Assembly: GCF_019090165.1 (NCBI RefSeq) | Contig: NZ_JAHRIB010000142.1 | Coordinates: 1-64,000 of the forward strand | Source: Streptomyces sp. BV286 | GTDB taxonomy: Bacteria > Actinomycetota > Actinomycetes > Streptomycetales > Streptomycetaceae | Direction: 5' to 3' | Length of the DNA stretch: 64,000 bases | Part shown: positions 43,731 to 52,707 of the stretch, one piece after another | How the letters are laid out: each line of letters begins with the position of its first letter | Position numbering within the stretch: position 1 is the first letter of the stretch | The notes under the pieces: model-generated | What the model saw: the letters and a program-made list of their open reading frames with translations, nothing else | Databases searched by the model: none | Told to the model about the DNA's origin: nothing | Program-made: the position numbers and the translations under genes

Positions 43731-45530
43731 TCATGTTGTTGGCTCCAGTTGGGCGTCCCTGCGGACCAGGGCGGCGTAGTGGCCCTGACGCTCCAACAGT
43801 TCCTCGTGCGTGCCCCGTTCGGCCATGCGGCCGCCGTCGAGGACCACGATCTGGTCGGCGCCCCTAATGGTGGACAGCCTGTGCGCGACGGTGAGCGTCG
43901 TCCGGTTGGCCGACAGGGCGTCGACGGCCTCCTGGACGGCACGCTCGGTGCGCGTGTCCAGGGCGCTGGTCGCCTCGTCGAGGATGAGGACCGGAGGGTC
44001 CCGCAGGATGGTGCGGGCGATGGCCAGGCGCTGCTTCTCACCGCCGGAGAACCGGTGCCCCCGCTCACCGACCACGGTGTCGTACCCGTCGGGCAGGGAC
44101 GCGATGTGGTCGTGGATCTGGGCGGCCTTCGCCGCCGCGTGCAGCTCCTCGTCGGTGGCGTCCGGCTTGGCGAAGCGCAGGTTGTCGGCCACCGTGGCGT
44201 GGAAGAGGTACGTCTCCTGGGAGACGACGCCGATCGCCCGGGCGAGGGTGTCGAAGTCCAGGTCGCGCACGTCCACCCCGTCGAGGGTGACCCGGCCGCC
44301 CGTGACGTCGTACAGGCGCGGCACCAGATGACTGAGCGTGGACTTGCCGGCGCCGGTCCGGCCGACGACGGCGAGGCTGCCGCCCGCGGGCACCGTGATG
44401 TCGATGCCGTCGAGTATCGGGCCGCTCTGGTCGTCGTAGCGGAACTCGACGCCCTCGAAGCGCACTTCGCCCTTGACCCGGTCGAGGTGGACCGGCCGCT
44501 CGGGCTCGGTGATGTCGATGGGCAGGTCCAGGTACTCGAAGATGCGCTGGAAGAGGGCCAGCGAGGCCTGGATCTGGACGCCGGTCGACAGCAGGCTGAC
44601 GGCGGGACGGAACAGCCCCTGCTGGAGCGACACGAAGGCGACCAGGGTACCGATGGAGACCGAGGGGCCGCCGAACTGGAGGGCCATGCCCGCCGCCCAG
44701 TAGATGACAGCCGGCATGGCGGCCATGACGATGCCGATGACGGCCATCCGCCAGCGCCCCGCCATGTTCGACCGGACCTCGAGGTCGACGAGGCCCTCGG
44801 ACTCCTCCGCGAAGGAGCGGGTGAGCGAGTCGGAGCGGCCCATCGTCCGGCCGAGGAGGATGCCGCTCACGGAGAGCGACTCCGTGACGGTGGCGGCCAT
44901 GACCGCCATCTGCTTCTGGCGCTCGGTGGTGATCTTCTTGCGTTCGTTGCCGACGCGGCGGCTGATCCACACGAACACCGGCAGCAGGAGCAGGGAGACG
45001 ACGGTCAGCCGCCAGTCGAGGGCGATCATCGCGATGATCGTGGCGACGACGCCGGTGAGGTTGGAGACCAGCGAGGTGGCCGTCGAGGTGACCGTCGCCT
45101 GCATTCCCCCGATGTCGTTCGCGATGCGCGACTGGACCTCGCCGGTGCGTGTCCTGGTGAAGAAGGCCAGCGACATACGCTGAAGCCGGTCGTAGACGGC
45201 GGTGCGCAGATCGTGCATGACGCGCTGGCCGACCGTCGTGGAGATCAGGGTCTGCAGGACCCCGAAGACACCACCGAGGACGGCACTGAGGATCATGCCC
45301 AGCGCGAGCAGGCTCAGCAGACCGGTGCGGCCCTGCGGGATCGCGGTGTCGAGGATCTCCTTCAGCAGGAAGGGCGTGGCGACCGAGACGAGGGACGCGG
45401 CCCCGACGAGCAGACCGACCACGGCCAGTCGCCCACGGTAGGGACGGAAGAGTGTGAGGATGCGGCGCACCTGCCGGGGCTGTCCGGCCTCGACGGGTGG
45501 CGGCGTCCAGATGATGTCGTCGCGGGGCAT
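43731..45530 (-). CDS. ABC exporter, membrane domain fused to ATPase (multidrug type)
   Basis: 599 residues. Six membrane helices in residues ~30-330, then an ATPase domain with Walker A GRTGAGKST near 388, signature FSGGEKQRLAIAR near 490, Walker B VLILDEATSALD and H-loop VAHRLSTI. All are intact, so it can work as a homodimer. It is divergent from a MarR gene with a dyad between, which makes drug-inducible export plausible. Confidence 0.92.
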   Translation of the reverse strand: MPRDDIIWTPPPVEAGQPRQVRRILTLFRPYRGRLAVVGLLVGAASLVSVATPFLLKEILDTAIPQGRTGLLSLLALGMILSAVLGGVFGVLQTLISTTVGQRVMHDLRTAVYDRLQRMSLAFFTRTRTGEVQSRIANDIGGMQATVTSTATSLVSNLTGVVATIIAMIALDWRLTVVSLLLLPVFVWISRRVGNERKKITTERQKQMAVMAATVTESLSVSGILLGRTMGRSDSLTRSFAEESEGLVDLEVRSNMAGRWRMAVIGIVMAAMPAVIYWAAGMALQFGGPSVSIGTLVAFVSLQQGLFRPAVSLLSTGVQIQASLALFQRIFEYLDLPIDITEPERPVHLDRVKGEVRFEGVEFRYDDQSGPILDGIDITVPAGGSLAVVGRTGAGKSTLSHLVPRLYDVTGGRVTLDGVDVRDLDFDTLARAIGVVSQETYLFHATVADNLRFAKPDATDEELHAAAKAAQIHDHIASLPDGYDTVVGERGHRFSGGEKQRLAIARTILRDPPVLILDEATSALDTRTERAVQEAVDALSANRTTLTVAHRLSTIRGADQIVVLDGGRMAERGTHEELLERQGHYAALVRRDAQLEPTT

Positions 45531-45575
45531 GGGCTCCTACGGGGTGTGAGAGAACGAGGACTGACAGACCATAGC

Positions 45576-45600
45576 TCATTGTTACCTATACTCACAATGA
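45576..45600. promoter_or_regulatory. MarR-type operator between the exporter and marR genes
   Basis: TCATTGT and ACAATGA are perfect inverted 7-bp arms 11 bp apart, in an AT-rich segment 25 bp upstream of the MarR start and 45 bp upstream of the exporter. The position suggests one repressor controlling both. Confidence 0.65.
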
Positions 45601-45625
45601 ACGAGGTCCTGATATTGTTCCCGTC

Positions 45626-46174
45626 ATGGACACACCCGACGCCGACGGACTGCTCGCCGAGCAGTTGCTGCGGTTGACCCGCCGCGTGCACCGCATCCAG
45701 AAGCGTCATCTGGAGAAGCGCGGCATCGGTATCACTCCGGCACAGTCCCGGCTGCTGCGCACCCTGGCCCACTACGGTTCGCCGCCGCGCATGACCGACC
45801 TGGCCGCACGGCTGGAGGTGGTGCCCCGGGCCGTGACCACGCTGGTCGACGGTCTGGAGGCGAGCGGCACGGTGCGCCGGGTTCCCGACCCCACCAACCG
45901 GCGGGTCATCCGCATCGAGCTGACGGACGCCGGACGACTGACCCTGCGGGAACTGCGCGGTGCGCGCCGGGCGGCCGCGGAGGACATCCTGGCGCCTCTC
46001 ACGGACGAGCAGCGGACGGTGCTCGGCGGCCTGCTGGACACACTGGTCGACGGAATGGGCGCGGCGATGGGTGCGGCAGACACGGTCCCTGACGGGACGG
46101 GCTCAGCGGCGAACGGTACGGATACGGCCGTCGGCGGGTCGGACACGGCACAGGAGCCGAAGCTCGACTGCTGA
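45626..46174 (+). CDS. MarR-family transcriptional regulator
   Basis: 182 residues. The winged helix covers about residues 30-115: GITPAQSRLLRTLAHYGSPP, then MTDLAARLEVVPRAVTTLV and the wing RRVPDPTNRRVIRIELT. The C-terminal ~40 residues are a Gly/Thr/Asp-rich tail outside the family fold, ending in PKLDC. It probably represses the divergent ABC exporter and itself. Ligand unknown. Confidence 0.92.
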   Translation: MDTPDADGLLAEQLLRLTRRVHRIQKRHLEKRGIGITPAQSRLLRTLAHYGSPPRMTDLAARLEVVPRAVTTLVDGLEASGTVRRVPDPTNRRVIRIELTDAGRLTLRELRGARRAAAEDILAPLTDEQRTVLGGLLDTLVDGMGAAMGAADTVPDGTGSAANGTDTAVGGSDTAQEPKLDC

Positions 46175-46478
46175 CCGGTGCCGTGCCACCGACCAGACCC
46201 GGGGCAAGGGGCGGCAGCGGCAGGGTACGCCCAACGCGTCGGGGCTCTCCGCGTCGAGGCCGCTCGGTGGCCTTGCCCCGCCGGATTCACGCGCGTTCGC
46301 GAGAGCCGCCGAAGCGGGCTGGGACCCGGCCGCGGCGGGGGCGGTGGGGACCGCGCGCCGGCCCGCCGCGGCGACGTCCGCGAGGGGGAAGCCGCACCAC
46401 CTCGGCCTCCGCGCGCTGACCTGCGAGCGGGGCGAGTGCGTGGGCCCGACGCCGAGCGGGCGCGTCGGGCCCTGTCTC
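46175..46478. other. Gap between convergent MarR and symporter genes
   Basis: 304 bp. Open frames here have no recognisable protein. I see no clear terminator hairpin and no other signal. Confidence 0.4.
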
Positions 46479-47972
46479 TCAACCAGCCTCGTCGGCGGTC
46501 TCCTTGACCATCGGCGCCTTGCCGGCCGACGCCGTGACGTCTGCGGCCCCCTCGGTCTGTTCGGCACGTTCGGTCTGTTCGGCACGTTCGGTCCGTTCGG
46601 CCCGGTGCGTCTGCGCGGGCACCTCCGCGTCGGGCGCCGCTCCCTCTACCGGTGCGCTCTCGATGTCCTCCTCCACGAACGCGATCTCGCCGTCGAGCAT
46701 CTTCCGCGCCCGTTCCGTGTCGAGGGCGCCTTCCCAGCGGGAGACCGCGAAGACGGCGACGCAGTTGCCGAGCAGGTTGGTGACGACACGCATCGAGTCC
46801 ATGATGCGGTCCACGCCGAGGAGCAGCGCGACGGCACCGGCGGGAACGACCCCGAGGGCGGACGCGGTCGCCGAGAGCGCGAGGAACGCCGAACCCGGCA
46901 CGCCCGCCATGCCCTTGCTGGTCAGCATGAGCACGAGAATCACGGTGATCTGCTGGCCGATGCTCAGATCCACGCCCACGGCCTGCGCGATGAACAGCGT
47001 GCCGACGGAGAGGTAGATCGAGGCGCCGTCGAGGTTGAAGGAGTACCCGGTCGGAAGCACCAGGCCCACGGCGTCGTCACGGGCTCCGGCCTGACGCAGT
47101 TTCTGCATCATGCGGGGCATGACCGTCTCGCTGGACGCGGTGCCCAGCGCGAGCAGCAGTTCCTCGCGGGTGTAGCGGACGAACTTCCACAGGCTCAGCC
47201 CGGTGACCAGTTTCAGGGCGACCCCGAGCAGCACCAGGAAGAAGGCCGCGACCGCGTAGCAGAGGGCGATGAGCTTGCCGTACGTCTCGATGACTCCGAG
47301 GCCGTACTCGCCCACCAGGTGCACCATGGCGCCGAACACCGCGAGAGGCGCGAGCCTCATGACGAAGCCGACGATCGCGAAGATCACCTCCTGCGCCTGT
47401 TCGAGGGCGGGCAGGATCGCGGGCACCTTGGTGTGGCCGAGGTGCAGCAGTGCGGCGCCCACGAGACACGCCAGGACGAGTACCTGCAGCAGGGAGTTCT
47501 CGGCGAAGGCGCCGACCGCGCTCTGCGGCAGGGCCTCCAGGACGAACTCACCGGTCGAGGGCAGTGAACCGCCGGCGGTCTTGCCCTCGACCGCCGAGGC
47601 GTCGAGCTTCGAGGGGTCTACGTTCATGCCGGACCCGGGGCTGAAGACGTTGGCCGCGACCAGACCGATGACCAACGCGGCCGTGGAGGCAACCTCGAAC
47701 CAGATCAGCGCCTTCAGCCCGATCCGCCCGAACGCCTTCAGGTTGCCGGCCTTGGCGATGCCGACGACGACCACGCAGAACACGAGCGGCGCGATCACGG
47801 TCTTGATGAGGCGCACGAAACCGTCGCCGAGCGGCTGGAAGGTCGTGGCCGTGTCAGGCCACAACCTTCCGACGACGATTCCGAGCACGAGCGCGCAGGC
47901 GACCTGCGCGAACAGTGAGGTGCGCAGCATGTGTGCGGCGCGTCGCGGCAGGGACGGTACGGGCGGCGGCAC
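46479..47972 (-). CDS. Dicarboxylate/amino acid:cation symporter (DAACS, DctA/GltP type)
   Basis: 497 residues from the GTG at 47972, six bases after GGAGGA; a GTG two codons upstream overlaps that site. About eight membrane helices plus two re-entrant loops. The serine-rich motif is SSETVMPRMM and the substrate helix GYSFNLDGASIYLSVGTLFI. These transporters take up C4-dicarboxylates or glutamate with H+ or Na+. The C-terminal ~75 residues are acidic and contain a TERAEQ repeat (ERAEQTERAEQTE), outside the family fold. Confidence 0.9.
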   Translation of the reverse strand: MPPPVPSLPRRAAHMLRTSLFAQVACALVLGIVVGRLWPDTATTFQPLGDGFVRLIKTVIAPLVFCVVVVGIAKAGNLKAFGRIGLKALIWFEVASTAALVIGLVAANVFSPGSGMNVDPSKLDASAVEGKTAGGSLPSTGEFVLEALPQSAVGAFAENSLLQVLVLACLVGAALLHLGHTKVPAILPALEQAQEVIFAIVGFVMRLAPLAVFGAMVHLVGEYGLGVIETYGKLIALCYAVAAFFLVLLGVALKLVTGLSLWKFVRYTREELLLALGTASSETVMPRMMQKLRQAGARDDAVGLVLPTGYSFNLDGASIYLSVGTLFIAQAVGVDLSIGQQITVILVLMLTSKGMAGVPGSAFLALSATASALGVVPAGAVALLLGVDRIMDSMRVVTNLLGNCVAVFAVSRWEGALDTERARKMLDGEIAFVEEDIESAPVEGAAPDAEVPAQTHRAERTERAEQTERAEQTEGAADVTASAGKAPMVKETADEAG

Positions 47973-48115
47973 GGGCACTCCTCCGAGAGACTTCTGTGAT
48001 GCGGAAAGTTGCTTCCGCGGTGATCACTATCGGGGGAGTTTGCTACCGCCGGAAACCACCGTGTGACAGGCGTGTAAATCCTGGCGCGATGTGGCACGCC
48101 GCACACACGCGCCGG

Positions 48116-49858
48116 TCAACAGCGGTCGCGGACCTCGGTGAGGACGCCCTGTTCGGTCGCCAGGCGACGGTCGTGGCAGCCGTCCGAGCCGTACAGCCGG
48201 TAGCGCTCACTCGTCGTGCCGACGGCATGCCGCTGGTCGCGCGGCACGTTCGCGGTGTAGGTCGCGTCGCCCGCGTAACTGTCGTCGAGCCGGGACCACA
48301 CGGTGCGCCGGCCGCCGCGTGTCTCCACGACGGACGCCCGGTCCCCCAGGGACAGGACGGTCCGCAGCCGGTCGCCGGCGCCGAGCGTCGTGGTGCCGTC
48401 CATGGTGTACGTGCGATGCGTGCGGGTCGTCGCGGCGGGCCCGGGTCCGTCCACGGTGACCGTCTCGTCGTCGGTCCAGGTCCCCTTGAGCGCGTCCGTG
48501 TTCTCGCCGTCGGTCCACCGGTGCACGGAGGTGTTGGCCAGCTCGCGGTCGACCGTGGTCGCGACCCGGCCGTGCGAGGTGTCGACATACCCGGACACGG
48601 TCAGCCGGTGCCCGGCCCCGGTGTCGAGGCGGTGTTCCGAACCCGGCGTGTACGTCGAGGTATTGGCGAGGTCACCGGCTCGGTGTGCGGTGAGCCCACC
48701 GGTGACGTGCCTGCTCTTCGCGTCCTGCCAGACGAGCACGTTCACGGGGACGCTCCAGCCGCTCTGCCCCTCGGGTACGCCCACCACGGAGACGTCGATC
48801 CGGTGCGGGCGGCCGTCGTTGAGCAGTCCCGCGAACGGAGTCAGGTCGTACTCCACGGGCTTGATGTCGAAGGCGCGCGGTCCCGGAATCACGTACCAGA
48901 GGAAGGGGTTGGACCAGCCTCCGGTCCACACCGTCGGGAACGGGGAGGCGATACCGGCGAGCCGGCCGTCGACCCTGATCTGCACCTCGCGGTAGGGGCC
49001 GTCCTCGGCCTTGCAGGAGTACGGCGCGGCGTCGGGCACCGTGAGGTACCAGTACTCCTCGCAGCCACCGCCGGACCCGGTGGCGTACACCTCGGCGACG
49101 ATGCGTTCGCTGTTGCGGGGCGTGGTGAGGGTGCCGTCCCGGAGGGTGAGGACGCGGTCCGGTGTGCTGCCCGGCCTCTTCTTCGGCGCGGTCGACTTGT
49201 CGGCGGCGTAGAACGTCAGGGCGACCTTGACGTCGATGATTCCCGTGTACGTGTCGTCGACGACGTTGCCAATCAGCATCTCGACGTCGTGGCCCTCGCG
49301 GAACGTGTCGCTGTAGCGCGTGACGTCCTTCTCCACCGACCAGGCGATGCCGTCGGGCGAGGGTTGCGGGGTGGACGTCCGGAAGACCTCGACCCCGCCG
49401 ATGTGCAGATAGCCCAGCCGGTCGAACTGCCGTCCCTGGACCTTGCCTTCGAGGCGCAGAACGACCTTGCTCCAGCGGTCGCCGCAGCCGCGCGGGGGCG
49501 CGTACGTGCCCTTGTAGGGCGTGAAGTCGCGGAACTGCGCCTCGGCCACGGTCACTCGGCAGGACCTGCCGTCGGGCTTCGCGACGGGCGGGGCGGCGGT
49601 CAGGGGATCGTGCCAGTCGGTCCCGAACTCGGCCGGCGGGTCGACGGCGCGGGCGCCTCGGGGGCCTCGGGTGCTTTCGAGGCTCTGGGCGCCCTGGACA
49701 GCGGGGCGGACGGCCTGCCCGGAGGTGATTGCGGACCGGCCGGGCGGTGCGGCGGCCTGGGCGGGCGGTGTGGCGGCCTGGGCGGGTGCCGTTCCGAGGA
49801 GGGTGCTCGCCACGAGGGTCGCTCCGGCGAGCATGGACATGATGATCCGTCTTCTCAT
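48116..49858 (-). CDS. Secreted PNGase A-like peptide-N4-asparagine amidase
   Basis: 580 residues from the ATG at 49858; a further in-frame start upstream adds only 12 residues. Signal peptide of about 32 residues ending in AQA. The main domain has GYLHIGGVEVFRTSTPQPSP and AWSVEKDVTRYSDTFREG, then NPFLWYVIPGPRAFDIKPVE, which I recognise from PNGase A proteins that remove N-linked glycans. Four or more Cys suggest disulfides. Known members come from plants, fungi and some bacteria. In a soil bacterium it may scavenge sugars from eukaryotic glycoproteins. Activity is inferred. Confidence 0.72.
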   Translation of the reverse strand: MRRRIIMSMLAGATLVASTLLGTAPAQAATPPAQAAAPPGRSAITSGQAVRPAVQGAQSLESTRGPRGARAVDPPAEFGTDWHDPLTAAPPVAKPDGRSCRVTVAEAQFRDFTPYKGTYAPPRGCGDRWSKVVLRLEGKVQGRQFDRLGYLHIGGVEVFRTSTPQPSPDGIAWSVEKDVTRYSDTFREGHDVEMLIGNVVDDTYTGIIDVKVALTFYAADKSTAPKKRPGSTPDRVLTLRDGTLTTPRNSERIVAEVYATGSGGGCEEYWYLTVPDAAPYSCKAEDGPYREVQIRVDGRLAGIASPFPTVWTGGWSNPFLWYVIPGPRAFDIKPVEYDLTPFAGLLNDGRPHRIDVSVVGVPEGQSGWSVPVNVLVWQDAKSRHVTGGLTAHRAGDLANTSTYTPGSEHRLDTGAGHRLTVSGYVDTSHGRVATTVDRELANTSVHRWTDGENTDALKGTWTDDETVTVDGPGPAATTRTHRTYTMDGTTTLGAGDRLRTVLSLGDRASVVETRGGRRTVWSRLDDSYAGDATYTANVPRDQRHAVGTTSERYRLYGSDGCHDRRLATEQGVLTEVRDRC

Positions 49859-49970
49859 GGGCGGAGTTCTACGGGGAGTTGGGCCGCGCCGCAATGAGCC
49901 CTCGGGTTCCCGCAGGGCGGACGTCTCGGGTTCCCGCGCGCCGGACGTCTCGGTTCCCGAGCGACGAATG

Positions 49971-50690
49971 TCAGGCCTTGAGATCCGCCTTGTCGCCCAT
50001 CACCACGACCGGGTGGCTGTCCGGATCGAGGGTGCGCAACAGGTACTCCATGCCCGACTTGGACAGGCTCACGCAGGCCGACGTACCACTCCCATGGTCC
50101 ATGTGCAGCCAGATGCTGCCGCCCTTGGACTGGCCCTGCGGGCGTGTCGGGTCGTTCGGCGAGGTGCCCTTGACGCGGTTGTAGTCGATGGCGATGACGT
50201 AGTCGAAGTCGTTCCAGTGCGACTTCGCCCAGTAGTGCGGGGCCTGGAAGCCCGCGGACCGCGTGTACGGGAGCATGGCGCCCGGGTCGGCGAGGACGCC
50301 CCCCGCGTCGCTGAGCGTGAACACGCCCACAGGGCTGCGCTTGTCGTTCTCCCGGTGGTCGGTCGTCCAGCCCTTCTTGCCGTTGTGCCCTTTCCAGCTG
50401 CGGGTCTTGTCCCAGGTGGAGCCGGACTTGGTGTAGAGGACGATCGTGGAGTCCGCCGAGTCCTTGCCCTGCCCGTAGACCGCCACGACCTGGCGGGAGT
50501 TGGCGGGGATCTGCTTGTGCAGTGTGTCCCCGACATCGGGGATGCGCTTGAGGTCGACGGTGCGCGCCCGCTCGGGGCGGGACTCGTCGCCGGCCTGCCC
50601 ATGACTCCCGCTCCCGCCGTCCGAACCGCCACAGGCCGCCAGGGACACCAGAAGGACACCGGAAACCGCGGCCGCGGCCGTCGTGCGCAT
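49971..50690 (-). CDS. L,D-transpeptidase (YkuD-type) lipoprotein
   Basis: 239 residues from the ATG at 50690, giving a clean lipoprotein signal with lipobox LAACGG at about residue 20; ATGs at 50708 and 50717 are alternatives. The YkuD-like domain ends in IWLHMDHGSGTSACVSLS, with the His, the Ser-x-x-Cys and catalytic Cys of this family. Such enzymes make 3-3 cross-links or attach proteins to peptidoglycan. It is on the opposite strand to the ABC exporter pair. Confidence 0.85.
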   Translation of the reverse strand: MRTTAAAAVSGVLLVSLAACGGSDGGSGSHGQAGDESRPERARTVDLKRIPDVGDTLHKQIPANSRQVVAVYGQGKDSADSTIVLYTKSGSTWDKTRSWKGHNGKKGWTTDHRENDKRSPVGVFTLSDAGGVLADPGAMLPYTRSAGFQAPHYWAKSHWNDFDYVIAIDYNRVKGTSPNDPTRPQGQSKGGSIWLHMDHGSGTSACVSLSKSGMEYLLRTLDPDSHPVVVMGDKADLKA

Positions 50691-50898
50691 CGCACCGCCT
50701 ATTCGCATGCGGTCCATCGTCGCACCACGATCCGGACGATTGCGCCCGGCCCCTCGGCTTCCCGGCCATAACCGGGCGCTCCGGGCCGAATCTTTGCCCT
50801 GCGGCGGAAAACCGTTTGCCTGCGGACACGCTGCGACGCGAACCTTGCACGGTTTGTTGCCTCCCGCCCACCCCGTTCTCCAAGTCTCCTGGGACGTC

Positions 50899-52707
50899 AT
50901 GCAGATTCAAGACCTTCCGTATCCCGACCCGGGTGTGCCGGACGCACACTCGGGGCCCCGGTTCCTGGTGTGGCTCGGCCGGAATCAGCTCGGCGGGCAG
51001 GTGAAGGCCCTGGTCTGGGGGCTGCTGCACTTCGTGTCCGTGTCCGCTCTGCCCTTCTGCGTCGGCTTCGCCGTCCAGGCCGTCGCGGACCGCTCCGGTG
51101 CGCGCCTCGGTCTCGCGGGCGGACTGATCGCGCTGAGCGGCCTCGGTATCGCGCTGGGCGACACCATGCTGCACCGGGCCGCGATCACGAACTGGATCAC
51201 CGCGGCCGCGCGCGTCCAGCAACTGCTGGCCCGCAAGACCGCCCTGCTCGGGTCCGCGCTGACACGACGGGTCGCGGCAGGTGAGATCGTCGCGGTCTCG
51301 ACCGGTGACGTCGAGAAGATCGGCTGGTTCGTGGAAGCCGTGTCACGGTTCACCGCGGCCGCGGTGACCATCGTGCTGGTCTGTGCCGCCCTCGTCGTCT
51401 ACCAGCCGGCGCTCGGTGTCGTCGTCGCCGTGGGTGTGCCCGTCCTGGCGCTGTCGGTACTGCCGCTGCTGCCCCGGGCCACCCGCCGCGCCGACTTCCA
51501 GCGGGAGAAGGCGGGGCACGCCACCGAACTGGCCTCCGACACCGTCGCGGGCCTGCGTGTGCTGCGCGGCATCGGCGGTGAGGAACTGTTCCTCGACCGC
51601 TACCGCCGTGCCTCGCAGGAGGTCCGGCACGCTGCCGTGCGCAGCGCCCGGATGTGGTCGCTGATCTCCGCGATCCAGGTCCTGCTGCCCGGGATCCTGC
51701 TGATCGCGGTCGTCTGGCACGGCGTGAACCTGGCCCGCGAGGGCCGGGTCACCGTCGGCGAGATGGTCACCGTGTACAGCGCGGTCATGATCCTCAGCTA
51801 TCCGCTGCGGCACTTCGAGGAGATCGCGATGGCGTACTCCTTCTCCCGGCCGTCCGCCCAGCGCGCGGCACGGGTGCTGTCGCTGGAGCGGGCCACGGAC
51901 GGTGAGGGCTCGCGCGAGGCCGTCGTACCGACCGGGGACCTGTACGACCCGGCTACCGGTCTGCTCGCGCCCGCCGGACGGCTCACCGCCGTGGTGTGCG
52001 GCAACCCGGACGCCGCCGGTGAACTGGCAGAGCGACTCGGCGGTCATACCGCGGTCTCCTCGAACCTGCCGTCGGCGCTGGTCGGAGGTGTGCCGCTGGA
52101 CGAACTGCCCCTGGATTCCGCCCGCAGTGCCGTCCTCGTCCAGGACAAGGATCCGGTCCTGCTCTCGGGAACGCTGCGCGAACTGCTCGACGTGCCCGCC
52201 TCGGGAGACGTCAGCCCCGAGGAGGCACTGTCCGCCGCACAGTGCGGTGACGTCCTGGACGCGCTCGCCCAGGGAGCGCTGGATGCCGACGACCCGATGG
52301 ACGCGCGGGTCACCGAACGCGGCCGCTCCCTGTCGGGCGGCCAGCGCCAGCGCCTCGCGCTGGCACGGTCGCTGATCACGGCGCCGGGCGTGCTGGTCCT
52401 GGACGAACCGACGTCCGCGGTCGACTCGCACACCGAGGCGCGGATCGCCGACGGAATCCGGTCGCTGCGCCAGGGACGCACGACGGTGGTGTTCACCTCG
52501 TCGCCGCTTCTCCTCGACCACGCGGACCGGGTCGTACTCGTCCACGAGGGCGAGGTGGCTGCGGTCGGCATGCACCGCGAACTGCTGCACAGCGAACCGC
52601 GATACCGCGCGGTGGTGACCCGTGAGACCGACGACGAAACCGCCGCGCACGAACTGGGCCGCCTGCAGGAGCTGGAAGAACTGGAAGAAATCGAGGAGAC
52701 CGCATGA
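50899..52707 (+). CDS. Heterodimeric ABC exporter subunit A, Walker A lost
   Basis: 602 residues from the ATG at 50899. Six membrane helices in residues ~35-320. In the ATPase domain the Walker A is replaced by VVCGNPDAAGELAERLGG near 365, with no GKS/T, and the H-loop region reads VFTSSPLLLDHAD without His. By contrast the signature LSGGQRQRLALAR near 477 and Walker B VLVLDEPTSAVD near 499 are intact. So it offers a signature but cannot bind ATP normally. Ends in an acidic EELEELEEIEE tail. It overlaps subunit B by 4 bp (ATGA). Confidence 0.9.
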   Translation: MQIQDLPYPDPGVPDAHSGPRFLVWLGRNQLGGQVKALVWGLLHFVSVSALPFCVGFAVQAVADRSGARLGLAGGLIALSGLGIALGDTMLHRAAITNWITAAARVQQLLARKTALLGSALTRRVAAGEIVAVSTGDVEKIGWFVEAVSRFTAAAVTIVLVCAALVVYQPALGVVVAVGVPVLALSVLPLLPRATRRADFQREKAGHATELASDTVAGLRVLRGIGGEELFLDRYRRASQEVRHAAVRSARMWSLISAIQVLLPGILLIAVVWHGVNLAREGRVTVGEMVTVYSAVMILSYPLRHFEEIAMAYSFSRPSAQRAARVLSLERATDGEGSREAVVPTGDLYDPATGLLAPAGRLTAVVCGNPDAAGELAERLGGHTAVSSNLPSALVGGVPLDELPLDSARSAVLVQDKDPVLLSGTLRELLDVPASGDVSPEEALSAAQCGDVLDALAQGALDADDPMDARVTERGRSLSGGQRQRLALARSLITAPGVLVLDEPTSAVDSHTEARIADGIRSLRQGRTTVVFTSSPLLLDHADRVVLVHEGEVAAVGMHRELLHSEPRYRAVVTRETDDETAAHELGRLQELEELEEIEETA

